Notes under the pieces: model-generated
Seen by the model: only the letters and a program-made list of their open reading frames with translations
Told to the model about the DNA's origin: nothing
Databases searched by the model: none
Translations under genes and position numbers: made by a program
Shown: positions 14,361-21,664 of the stretch, in pieces
Position numbering within the stretch: position 1 is the first letter of the stretch
How the letters are laid out: the number at the start of each line of letters is the position of its first letter
NCBI GenBank assembly: GCA_934589145.1
Contig: CAKTNW010000017.1
Location: 1-35,963, forward strand
Source of the DNA: an uncultured Oscillospiraceae bacterium
Lineage (GTDB): Bacteria; Bacillota; Clostridia; Oscillospirales; Oscillospiraceae
Direction of reading: 5' to 3'
Length of the DNA: 35,963 bases

Positions 14361-15860
14361 ATGGAATTGGGCTTGCAATTTGACAGTATTTTCTGCTATG
14401 AGGCCACCGGCGGCATCACCGCCGCCCACGAGGAGGCGCTGGAGACGGCGATCCCGGAATACTGCCCGGACATCGCCCGGATCGTGGACACGGCGGGCCA
14501 ACTGACCATCCGGGAGAAGCTGCTTTCCGAGAGCCGCTGCACCGTCTCCGGCAGCGTGAAGGTGACGGTGCTGTACACCTCTGAGGAGGTGGAGGGACTG
14601 CGGAGCCTGACCATGTCGGTGCCGTTTTCCTGTGTGGTGGAGGATCGGGCGCTGGAAAAATGCGGCGCCGTCAGCGTAAGGGGCCGCGTGCTGCTGACCG
14701 AGGGACGCACGGTCACATCCCGCAAGCTGTATCTGAAGGTGATGCCGGAGATCACCGTGACCGGCTATCGCACGGTGAAGCGGCAGTTCTCCTGCGGCGC
14801 GCAGGAGGAGCCCACCGTGCGAAAGCGGTGCCGCCAGCTGCCGCTCTCCCTTTTGAGCGCAGTAGCCGAAAAGGGATTTTCCTTCACAGATGAAGTGGCG
14901 CTGGACGGCAGTGCCGCGGCGGAGGATCTGCTGCTTTACCGGCTCTGCCCGTCGGTTTTATCGGCCCAGCGGCTGGGCAACAAGCTGATGGTGAAGGGCG
15001 AGATGGCGCTGTACGCCATCTATCGGGACGGGGCGCAGGGGCTGCGGCAGTACAGCGGCTCTCTGCCGTTTTCCCAGATCCTGGACGCGGCGGAGCTGCT
15101 GGAGGAGGCGGACTATGTGCTGACGCCCACCGTGGGCGAGGGGGATGTGCGCATCCTGCGGACGGACACCGGCTGCGGCTTTGGGGTCACGGCCCATGTG
15201 GACGTTCTGGTGCGGGCATATCAGCAGCGCACCGTCACCTATCTGGAGGATCTGTACAGCACACGGTTTGACACCACCCTGGAGCGGCAGGAGGCGGCGA
15301 TCCCCACGGCGGCACCGCCCCGGACGCTCTCTCAGGAGGCGCAGCTCCGGCTGGAATTCGAGGGCGCCCAGCCCTTTATCAGCGTGACGGGGGTGGACTG
15401 CTCACCGGTGGAGCTCACGCCGGGTGACGGCATCACGACGCTGCGTACCACGCTGCATGTCCGCCTGCTGTATCTGGATGAATCCGGCGCGCCGGTCAGC
15501 ACAGAACGCACGGCGGAGGTGTGCGGCGAGGTCAGCGAGATCAACGGCCCTGTGACGGTGGACTGCTGTCCGGCCACGCTGCAATTCTCCGGCGGCGCCT
15601 GTCAGGTGCGGATCCCGGTGACGTTCACGCTGGGCTGCGCGGGAGAACAGCGGTTCAGCAGCATCACCGCCGCCACGTTTGCGCCGGTGGAGAGTAAAAA
15701 CGCCCCCAGCCTGATCCTGTGCCGCATGAGCAGCGGCGAGAGTCTGTGGGATATCGCCAAGCGCTTCCACACCGACGAGGAGGCCATCCGCGCCGCCAAC
15801 CAACTGGAGAACGAGGAGGACGCGGCGCAATACATGCTTCTGATCCCGAAAATACGGTGA
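14361..15860 (+). CDS. sipL: SipL: SPOCS (DUF3794) and LysM spore morphogenesis protein
   Basis: The 499-residue protein begins with a clostridial SipL-type region, with PEYCPDIARIVDTAG followed by SPOCS/DUF3794 strands (for example SRCTVSGSVKVTVLYTSEE). It ends in one LysM domain (about 452-499; ESLWDIAKRFHTDEEAIRAAN...LLIP). In Clostridioides difficile SipL binds SpoIVA and is needed to encase the forespore, doing the job of Bacillus SpoVID. The ATG follows GAGAGGG. It lies 57 bases after spoVM, with a SigE-like promoter between, and ends at a strong terminator. Neighbouring spoVM and spoIVA support the name over a generic DUF3794 protein. Confidence 0.88.
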   Translation: MELGLQFDSIFCYEATGGITAAHEEALETAIPEYCPDIARIVDTAGQLTIREKLLSESRCTVSGSVKVTVLYTSEEVEGLRSLTMSVPFSCVVEDRALEKCGAVSVRGRVLLTEGRTVTSRKLYLKVMPEITVTGYRTVKRQFSCGAQEEPTVRKRCRQLPLSLLSAVAEKGFSFTDEVALDGSAAAEDLLLYRLCPSVLSAQRLGNKLMVKGEMALYAIYRDGAQGLRQYSGSLPFSQILDAAELLEEADYVLTPTVGEGDVRILRTDTGCGFGVTAHVDVLVRAYQQRTVTYLEDLYSTRFDTTLERQEAAIPTAAPPRTLSQEAQLRLEFEGAQPFISVTGVDCSPVELTPGDGITTLRTTLHVRLLYLDESGAPVSTERTAEVCGEVSEINGPVTVDCCPATLQFSGGACQVRIPVTFTLGCAGEQRFSSITAATFAPVESKNAPSLILCRMSSGESLWDIAKRFHTDEEAIRAANQLENEEDAAQYMLLIPKIR

Positions 15861-15870
15861 ATAAACCGCG

Positions 15871-15899
15871 AAAAAGAGCACCCAAAGGGTGCTCTTTTT
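15871..15899. terminator. Bidirectional terminator after sipL
   Basis: AAAAAGAGCACCC (15871-15883) pairs with GGGTGCTCTTTTT (15887-15899) around AAA; it serves sipL and the convergent hydrolase gene. Confidence 0.93.
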
Positions 15900-15901
15900 C
15901 G

Positions 15902-17017
15902 CTATAAAACGGTACTGTCCGCTGCGCCGCCCATGGCGCTGTGGCTTACGGTGTGGCGGGCGATGCGATCCTCCGGACAGGCGGCAAGGGCTGTTCTCGT
16001 CCAGACGGTGGCGTCGAAGGGCCGCAGATACATGGCGCGCTGGGTCAGGTCGTACATGACCTCGTACTGGGTATAGCCGTCCCGGTTTCCCACGGGCATG
16101 CCGTGGCCATCCAGATGGCGGTAGTGATAGATGCCCTGATGGGGCGGCTCACGAACCGTGCCCAGGATCCCCGCACCCAGGGGCAGCATCTGGGCGTCGT
16201 CGATGCCGCGGCCATCGTGGTTCAGGGCCTTCATGACTGCCAGGCGGACAAACCGGTCATAGGGTGCGTAGGAGGCGGGCAGGTCGCCGCTCCGGGTCAT
16301 GTGGGGCGCGCTGGGGTCGCCTGTGATGGGGACGCCCTCCCACGCGGGCTGGCAGATGGGGCAGTCATCGCCGCCCCGGTGCAGCTCCATGGATTGGGAC
16401 AGGAACCAGCGGAGATTGTCCAACTGCCGGGGATAGGGCGGCGAGTTGGTCAGCACGCCGATGCTGTCCTCCCGATAGCATTGCAGGCAGCCGGGATGCC
16501 GGGGATCTGCCGCCTCCAGCACCACCGTATCCCCGGCGGCATCCACAAAGAAATAGTGCATGGTGGCGGGCAGCAGGCCGCCGTCCGCCGGAATGTGGGT
16601 GAGCTGTATCCGCCGTGCGGCACGGCATACCTCGGCCACGGTGCGGCAGGAGGCCAGCAGCGCGGCGACCAGCTCCATGCCCATCACGCCTGTGCGGCCC
16701 TCCGCGGCCGCCGGGACGCTGGTGCCTTCCTCCAACAGCAGCAGGCCGCCGGTCAGGCCCTGGCTGTTGATGCCGTCCAGCAGCCAGGTGTCCCGGTCAT
16801 TATAGGTGACGCCCAGCAGGGCATACCGGGCCTGCGCCGGGCCGCCGGCCAGCGGGATGGACTGGTGGGCAGGGAAGGACACCACATGGGCGCCGGCCTC
16901 CCACACGCTGGTGTGGAGATCGCAGGTGCGGAACCAATAGGAGCGGCCCTGCTTCGAGGTCAGGGACAGGCAGGAGCAGCTTGCGGGAAATTCGTGGATC
17001 ACGCGGCTTTCAGACAT
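15902..17017 (-). CDS. Choloylglycine hydrolase / penicillin V acylase family Ntn hydrolase
   Basis: The 371-residue product shows family signatures: SCSCLSLTSKQGRSYWFRTCD (N-terminal strand with the nucleophile Cys, and the conserved Asp), LLDGINSQGLTGGLLLLEEG (Asn/Gly loop) and VLTNSPPYPRQLDNLRWFLS. In bile salt hydrolases the Cys follows Met1; here about 14-16 residues precede it, so a propeptide must be cut off, as in penicillin V acylases. The enzyme hydrolyses linear amides; bile salts, acyl-homoserine lactones, penicillin V and peptides are all known in the family. The start at 17017 has AAGGAGG 7 bases before. It is a lone gene inside the spore cluster. The substrate is open; a pair of Cys (CPIC) in the middle is unusual. 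Confidence 0.78.
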   Translation of the reverse strand: MSESRVIHEFPASCSCLSLTSKQGRSYWFRTCDLHTSVWEAGAHVVSFPAHQSIPLAGGPAQARYALLGVTYNDRDTWLLDGINSQGLTGGLLLLEEGTSVPAAAEGRTGVMGMELVAALLASCRTVAEVCRAARRIQLTHIPADGGLLPATMHYFFVDAAGDTVVLEAADPRHPGCLQCYREDSIGVLTNSPPYPRQLDNLRWFLSQSMELHRGGDDCPICQPAWEGVPITGDPSAPHMTRSGDLPASYAPYDRFVRLAVMKALNHDGRGIDDAQMLPLGAGILGTVREPPHQGIYHYRHLDGHGMPVGNRDGYTQYEVMYDLTQRAMYLRPFDATVWTRTALAACPEDRIARHTVSHSAMGGAADSTVL

Positions 17018-17070
17018 AGTGACGCCTCCTTTTTCCGTAGTATATCCGAAAACGGGGCGGATATGAAAAC

Positions 17071-17097
17071 AACCCGGCGGCACAATGCCGCCGGGTT
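17071..17097 (-). terminator. Terminator of the TetR gene
   Basis: A 12-bp perfect stem AACCCGGCGGCA (17071-17082) / TGCCGCCGGGTT (17086-17097) follows the tetR stop on the minus strand and is trailed by TTGTTTTC. Confidence 0.75.
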
Positions 17098-17119
17098 GTA
17101 TCGTGATTCATATGGAAGC

Positions 17120-17692
17120 TTATTGCAGAACGCCGACGCCGTTCATGATGATCTTTCCCGCCAGTTGGGCCATCTCCTCCGGCGTCTCCTTGGTGCCGTT
17201 GTTCAGCCAGGTCAGCGCCAGGTTCAGGTTGCCGGACACGATGAAGGCGCAGAAATGCTCCAGCCGCTGCTTGTCGTCCGGGTAGAACCGGGAGAGGAAA
17301 TCGTAGAGGAAATCATCGTGCAGGATGCCGCAAATCCGCTGACGATAGGCGATATCGCCGTTAGGCCCCAGCAGGACACGGCAGAGGTCGGCATTGTCCA
17401 GCACGAAGCGGTAAAGATCCGTCAGGAACGGATAGGAGCTGATCTCCGTATTGCTGGCGTGATGGCGGCACATGTCGGAAAGCCGCTCGGCCATTTCATC
17501 CTCCAGCCGCTGCAAAAGGTCGGAGACATCCTTATAGTGGATGTAAAAGGTGCCGCGGTTGATGTCCGCCCGCTCGGCCAGCTCGCGGACAGAGATGTTT
17601 TTCTTGGCTTTTTCGCTCATCAGATCCATCAAAGCCAAGCGCAGCTGCTTCTTTGTCTTTTTGACCCGGCGGTCAACGCTCTCTTCTGGCAT
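17120..17692 (-). CDS. TetR/AcrR-family transcriptional regulator
   Basis: About 190 residues. The N-terminal helix-turn-helix is VRELAERADINRGTFYIHYK (about 37-56), a very typical TetR recognition segment, followed by a ligand domain of the TetR_C_33 kind (long helices, YPDDKQRLEHFCAFIVSGNL). Start choice: ATG at 17692 has GGGAG at 8 bases; ATGs at 17707 and 17698 are also in frame. Its promoter overlaps a short ATACA/TGTAT inverted repeat, suggesting autorepression. It is divergent from spoIVA and upstream of the hydrolase gene on the same strand, so either neighbour could be a target. The ligand is unknown. Confidence 0.85.
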   Translation of the reverse strand: MPEESVDRRVKKTKKQLRLALMDLMSEKAKKNISVRELAERADINRGTFYIHYKDVSDLLQRLEDEMAERLSDMCRHHASNTEISSYPFLTDLYRFVLDNADLCRVLLGPNGDIAYRQRICGILHDDFLYDFLSRFYPDDKQRLEHFCAFIVSGNLNLALTWLNNGTKETPEEMAQLAGKIIMNGVGVLQ

Positions 17693-17735
17693 ATTCATCG
17701 CTCCCATTATGTAATTTCTCTCTCACTCTGGCTTC

Positions 17736-17765
17736 ATCATACCATACACGGAGACATGTATTCAA
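17736..17765 (-). promoter_or_regulatory. Promoter of the TetR gene with possible operator
   Basis: Minus strand TTGAAT (17760-17765), 18 bp, TATGAT (17736-17741) with TGG before the -10. Between them lies the inverted repeat ATACA (17744-17748) / TGTAT (17757-17761), placed where a TetR dimer would block polymerase. Confidence 0.5.
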
Positions 17766-17796
17766 CAAGTTTTGACAAAAATGTAGAAATTTTTTT

Positions 17797-17825
17797 GCAT
17801 AGAAGCAGGCTCGTTCTCATACACA
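17797..17825 (+). promoter_or_regulatory. Candidate SigE promoter of spoIVA
   Basis: GCATAGA (17797-17803), 14 bp, CATACACA (17818-17825). The spacing is exact for SigE and the -10 differs from CATACANT only at the last base. spoIVA is a known SigE gene in spore formers. Confidence 0.55.
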
Positions 17826-17857
17826 TAGAAATAAAAACAGCAGCGGAGGGCGGTACT

Positions 17858-19339
17858 ATGAATCAATCCACATGTATCTATCAGGACATGGCGGCGCGGA
17901 CCCAGAACAGCGTGTATATCGGCGTTGTCGGGCCGGTCAGGACCGGGAAGTCCACGTTTATCAAGCGCTTTATGGAGACACAGGTGATCCCCCACATCGA
18001 CAACGCCTATCGCCGTGACCGGGCCGTCGATGAGCTGCCCCAGAGCGGCTCGGGCCGCACCATCATGACCGCCGAGCCGAAATTCGTGCCGGAGGAAGCG
18101 GTGGAGGTCTCGCTGGAGGAGGGCGTCAGCTTCTCCGTGCGGATGATCGACTGCGTGGGGTACATGGTGCCCGGCGCGGTGGGGCAGTTTGAGGATCTGG
18201 CACCCCGGATGGTGATGACGCCGTGGTACGACTATGAGATCCCCATGACGGAGGCGGCGGAGATCGGCACGCGGAAGGTGATCACGGATCACTCCACCGT
18301 GGGCATCGTGATCACCACCGACGGTACGGTGACGGATATCCCGCGGCAGGACTATGAGGAGGCGGAGGAGCGGGTCATCCGGGAGCTGCAGGAGATCGGC
18401 AAGCCCTTCGTGGTGCTGCTGAACTCCAACGATCCGGCAGGGGAGCGGGCCTGCGCCATCGCCGGTGAGATCGGAGCGAAGTACAACGTGAAGTGCATCC
18501 CCGTCAACTGCCTGACGCTGGACGAGGCGGCCATCACGGCACTGATGCGGAGCCTGCTGTTTGAGTTCCCGCTGCAGGAGCTGGATCTCTATCTGCCAAG
18601 CTGGGTGGAGGCCCTTCCGGCGGAGCACCCCATCAAGAGCGGCATCTATCAGACGGTGCGGGAAAAGGCCCGGGCGCTGCACTGTATCCGGGAGCTGGAG
18701 GGCGCGCTGGGCGGTATGTGTGAGTGCGAGGCCGTCCAGACGGCGGCCGTCCGCAGCATCGACCTGGGCACCGGGGTGGCGGCGGCAGAGCTGCAGCTGC
18801 CGCGGGGACTGTTCTATGACACGCTGAGTCAGCGCTCCGGCCTGACCGTCTCCGATGACGGCGACCTGCTGGAGCTTCTCACGGAGCTGGGCCGGGCGAA
18901 ACAGGAGTACGAAAAGGTGGCGGAGGCTCTGCAGTCCGCCCGGGAGAACGGCTACGGCATCATGATGCCCAGCGTGGAGGAGCTGAATCTGGAGGATCCG
19001 GAGATCGTGCGGCAGGGAGGACGCTACGGCGTGCGGATGAAGGCCAGCGCGCCGTCCATCCATATGATCCGGGCGGATATCGAGACCACGGTGTCGCCTA
19101 TCGTGGGCAACGAAAAGCAGTCGGAGGACATGGTGAACTATCTCCTGCAGGAGTTTGAGGGGGACACCAGCAAGATCTGGAACTCCAACATCTTCGGCCG
19201 CAGCTTCCACGAGATCGTGGGGGAGGATCTGCAGGCCAAGCTGAAGCGGATGCCGGCGGATGCCCAGGTGAAGCTGCGGCAGGCGCTGGAGCGCATCATC
19301 AACGAGGGCGGCGGCGGACTGATCTGCATTATCTTGTAA
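17858..19339 (+). CDS. spoIVA: SpoIVA, stage IV sporulation ATPase (coat basement layer)
   Basis: The 493-residue product matches Bacillus SpoIVA along its full length. It has GVVGPVRTGKSTFIKRFME (Walker A), DELPQSGSGRTIMTAEPKF, a DCVGYMVPGA Walker B region and VITTDGTVTDIPRQDYEEAE. The C-terminus, with EKQSEDMVNYLL, WNSNIFGRS and EGGGGLICIIL, anchors it through SpoVM. SpoIVA hydrolyses ATP to polymerise irreversibly around the forespore. The ATG at 17858 follows GGAGGG; the open frame upstream is unrelated sequence. With SpoVM and SipL the three partners lie within 5.3 kb. Confidence 0.97.
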   Translation: MNQSTCIYQDMAARTQNSVYIGVVGPVRTGKSTFIKRFMETQVIPHIDNAYRRDRAVDELPQSGSGRTIMTAEPKFVPEEAVEVSLEEGVSFSVRMIDCVGYMVPGAVGQFEDLAPRMVMTPWYDYEIPMTEAAEIGTRKVITDHSTVGIVITTDGTVTDIPRQDYEEAEERVIRELQEIGKPFVVLLNSNDPAGERACAIAGEIGAKYNVKCIPVNCLTLDEAAITALMRSLLFEFPLQELDLYLPSWVEALPAEHPIKSGIYQTVREKARALHCIRELEGALGGMCECEAVQTAAVRSIDLGTGVAAAELQLPRGLFYDTLSQRSGLTVSDDGDLLELLTELGRAKQEYEKVAEALQSARENGYGIMMPSVEELNLEDPEIVRQGGRYGVRMKASAPSIHMIRADIETTVSPIVGNEKQSEDMVNYLLQEFEGDTSKIWNSNIFGRSFHEIVGEDLQAKLKRMPADAQVKLRQALERIINEGGGGLICIIL

Positions 19340-19349
19340 AGGGTAAGTA

Positions 19350-19373
19350 AAAGGCGGGCAAAGCCCGCCTTTT
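19350..19373 (+). terminator. Terminator of spoIVA
   Basis: AAAGGCGGGC (19350-19359) / GCCCGCCTTT (19363-19372) around AAA, followed by T. Confidence 0.85.
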
Positions 19374-19376
19374 GCC

Positions 19377-19405
19377 TTGCCATCAACGGCAAGACGTGCT
19401 ATGAT
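19377..19405 (+). promoter_or_regulatory. SigA promoter of coaX
   Basis: TTGCCA (19377-19382), 17 bp, TATGAT (19400-19405) with TGC before the -10. Confidence 0.7.
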
Positions 19406-19435
19406 AGAGAAAAAGCAATCCAAGGAGGAATCGCT

Positions 19436-20209
19436 ATGCTGCTGGCCATTGATATCGGCAACTCCAATATTTCCGTGGGGCTTTTCAGCAAGGAGCGAAA
19501 GCTGCATTTCCTGGCGTCTATCGACACCGACAGCCGGAAAACGTCCGATCAGATCAGCATCGACCTGATGAACATTTTCTCCCTGTACGGCTTCCGGCTG
19601 AAGGACGTGTCCGGCGCCATCTTTTCCAGCGTGGTGCCGCCCATGAACTTCATGATGGAGAAGGCGCTGACCCGGCTGCTGGGCAAGCCGCCCATGATCG
19701 TGGGCCCCGGCGTCAAGACCGGGCTGAACATCCGCATGGAGATCCACAATCAACTGGGCGCCGACCTGGTGGCGGACGCGGTGGCGGCGCTGGAAAAATA
19801 CCCCGCGCCCATTATCGTCATCGACATGGGGACGGCCACCACCATCTCCTATATCTCCGCCAAGCACACCTACGAGGGCGGCCTGATGTTCCCCGGCGTG
19901 CGCCTGTCGCTGGACGCGCTGTCCGACCACGCGGCACAGCTCTCCGACATCTCGCTGCAGTATCCCAAGAACCTCATCGGCAAGAACACCGAGGACTGCA
20001 TGCGCAACGGCATCGTCTACGGCACCGCCGGGATGCTGGACGGCATCATCGACCGCATCCGGGAGACCATCCCCGGCGAAACGCCCACCATCGTGGCCAC
20101 CGGCAGCAACGCCCCGGTCATCGTCCGGTACTGCCGCAACAAGGTGCTGTACGACAAATACCTGCTGATGGAGGGCCTGTGGGCCATCTATCACAAGAAC
20201 CGGCCATAA
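19436..20209 (+). CDS. coaX: Type III pantothenate kinase
   Basis: The 257-residue protein has all CoaX signatures: LLAIDIGNSN (phosphate-1, residues 2-11), GADLVADAVAALE (near 108), VIDMGTATTISYIS (phosphate-2, near 128) and GGLMFPGV. It phosphorylates pantothenate in the first step of CoA synthesis. Type III enzymes have a high Km for ATP and resist feedback by CoA. The ATG follows AAGGAGG. It is a single gene between its own promoter and a strong terminator. The length is normal. Confidence 0.96.
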   Translation: MLLAIDIGNSNISVGLFSKERKLHFLASIDTDSRKTSDQISIDLMNIFSLYGFRLKDVSGAIFSSVVPPMNFMMEKALTRLLGKPPMIVGPGVKTGLNIRMEIHNQLGADLVADAVAALEKYPAPIIVIDMGTATTISYISAKHTYEGGLMFPGVRLSLDALSDHAAQLSDISLQYPKNLIGKNTEDCMRNGIVYGTAGMLDGIIDRIRETIPGETPTIVATGSNAPVIVRYCRNKVLYDKYLLMEGLWAIYHKNRP

Positions 20210-20214
20210 AAAAA

Positions 20215-20243
20215 GTCTCAGGCGGCAAGCCTGAGACTTTTTT
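20215..20243. terminator. Bidirectional terminator between coaX and the phosphofructokinase gene
   Basis: GTCTCAGGC (20215-20223) / GCCTGAGAC (20229-20237), A-run on the left, TTTTTT on the right. Confidence 0.93.
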
Positions 20244-20252
20244 CGGGTAAAC

Positions 20253-21491
20253 TTACTTGGCGATGATCTTCTTCAGCCGGGCGAAGCGGGGGAGGGAATC
20301 CTCCTTGGGCAGATCGGGCTCGCCCTGGATCAGGGGCAGGGCGTACTCGATGAACTGGTGGTTGACATAATTACCAGCCTCGTTGATCCACTCGCGGGGG
20401 ATCTTCTTCTCTACGTTGGCCACCTCCATCAGGGGGATCAGCTTGGTGCGGCAGGCGTACTTGCCGTCCTTGATGCCGCGCTCGAAGCCGATCATGCGGC
20501 CGTTGATACCGTTGACGGCGTTCTCCACGGCCACCTTACCGGCCATGTAGCTCTCTTCGATATCGGTCTCGGAGGCCAGGTGGGCGCCGCAGCGCTGCAG
20601 CAGGTTCAGCTCGATGCCGCGGACCTTGGCGCCGGTCTCCTCCTTCAGCACCTGGGCCAGGATGGCGGCCAGGCCGCCCAGCTGGGCATGACCGAAGCCG
20701 TCGTTGGCGGCCACCTTCGCCTCGGAGACGAAGTCGCCGTCGGCGTAATGGATGCCCTCGGACACGGCCACGATGCAGCTGCCCTTTTCGGCATAGACAC
20801 GCTTGACATCGTTGATGAAGTCCTGCATGTTGAAATCCAGCTCAGGCAGATAGATCAGGTCGGGGCCTGCGCCGTGGATACCGGCCAGGGCGGAGGCGGC
20901 GGTCAGCCAGCCGGCGTGACGGCCCATGATCTCCATCACCACGATCATGCCGGTGTCATAGACGTGAGCGTCCTGATAGACCTCCATCATGGAGGTGGCG
21001 ATATACTTGGCGGCGGAGGCGTAGCCGGGGCAGTGGTCGGTGCCGAACAGGTCGTTGTCGATGGTCTTGGGCACGCCCATCACGCGGCACTCGTAGCCCA
21101 CGGACTGCATGTAGTTGTTGATCTTATTGCAGGTATCCATGGAGTCGTTGCCGCCGTTATAGAAGAAGTAACGGACATTGTGCTTCTTGAACACCTCGAG
21201 GATGCGCTTGTAATCGGTGTCGTCCAGCTCGGGATCGGCGATCTTATAGCGGCAGGAGCCCAGGGCAGAGGAGGGGGTATACTTCAAAAGACGCAGCTCC
21301 TCGGGATCCTCCAGGCCCATGTCGAACAGGCGGTCATTCAGAACACCCTTGATGCCGTGCTCGGCACCCAGCACCTGGGTGATAGCGCCGGACTTCAGCG
21401 CCGTGTCGATCACGCCGTAAGCGCTGGCGTTGATGACGGACGTGGGGCCGCCGGACTGGCCGATGATGCAGGCACCTTTCAGTTCATTCAT
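20253..21491 (-). CDS. pfp: 6-phosphofructokinase, pyrophosphate-dependent type
   Basis: The 412-residue protein carries IIGQSGGPTSVINAS at the N-terminus, YNGGNDSMDT at the phosphoryl-donor site, PKTIDNDL with the catalytic Asp, and MGRHAGWLTAA. Asp in the second position of the GGxDS motif and Lys in PKTIDND are the two residues that mark PPi-dependent enzymes; ATP enzymes have GGDGS and PGTIDND. The usual first Asp is Asn here. It converts fructose 6-phosphate to the bisphosphate, reversibly. The ATG at 21491 is chosen since GGAGG lies 8 bases before it. It is divergent from the aldolase gene with a shared palindromic control region. Confidence 0.92.
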   Translation of the reverse strand: MNELKGACIIGQSGGPTSVINASAYGVIDTALKSGAITQVLGAEHGIKGVLNDRLFDMGLEDPEELRLLKYTPSSALGSCRYKIADPELDDTDYKRILEVFKKHNVRYFFYNGGNDSMDTCNKINNYMQSVGYECRVMGVPKTIDNDLFGTDHCPGYASAAKYIATSMMEVYQDAHVYDTGMIVVMEIMGRHAGWLTAASALAGIHGAGPDLIYLPELDFNMQDFINDVKRVYAEKGSCIVAVSEGIHYADGDFVSEAKVAANDGFGHAQLGGLAAILAQVLKEETGAKVRGIELNLLQRCGAHLASETDIEESYMAGKVAVENAVNGINGRMIGFERGIKDGKYACRTKLIPLMEVANVEKKIPREWINEAGNYVNHQFIEYALPLIQGEPDLPKEDSLPRFARLKKIIAK

Positions 21492-21522
21492 ATCAATTAC
21501 CTCCAAATTTATGGAATTTGAT

Positions 21523-21565
21523 GTTTACAACCGGTATTCTACCATGTAAAATACCGGTTGTAAAC
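21523..21565. promoter_or_regulatory. 43-bp near-perfect palindrome, candidate operator for pfp and fba
   Basis: The left arm GTTTACAACCGGTATTCTAC (21523-21542) and the right arm (21546-21565) are reverse complements at 19 of 20 positions around a CAT centre. It covers the whole pfp core promoter and ends 10 bp before the fba -35. No T-run follows, so it is not a terminator, and it lies mostly upstream of both transcripts. A DNA-binding regulator of glycolysis is the likely reader; the site matches neither a Rex nor a cre consensus. Confidence 0.7.
21536..21564 (-). promoter_or_regulatory. SigA promoter of the phosphofructokinase gene
   Basis: Minus strand TTTACA (21559-21564), 17 bp, TAGAAT (21536-21541), TGG before the -10. 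Each hexamer falls in one arm of the palindrome, so bound protein would exclude polymerase. Confidence 0.65.
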
Positions 21566-21574
21566 ACTTTATGC

Positions 21575-21602
21575 TTGCAAAACCAAAAAAATATGATACA
21601 AT
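21575..21602 (+). promoter_or_regulatory. SigA promoter of the aldolase gene
   Basis: TTGCAA (21575-21580), 16 bp, TACAAT (21597-21602); leader about 55 bases. Confidence 0.55.
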
Positions 21603-21664
21603 GGGAATGTTCCATACAACAGGTGCAATCTGCATTGTAATTTTATTGTGAAGGAGATATGATT

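Noticed and set aside
15941..17857. An N-terminal extension of SpoIVA by more than 600 codons
   Set aside because: The frame happens to stay open through antisense hydrolase and tetR sequence. SpoIVA homology begins exactly at ATG 17858, which has a good SD and a SigE-like promoter.
21523..21565. The palindrome as an RNA terminator or Rex site
   Set aside because: It overlaps the promoter boxes rather than a gene end, has no T-run, and lacks the TTGTTAANNNNTTAACAA Rex pattern.
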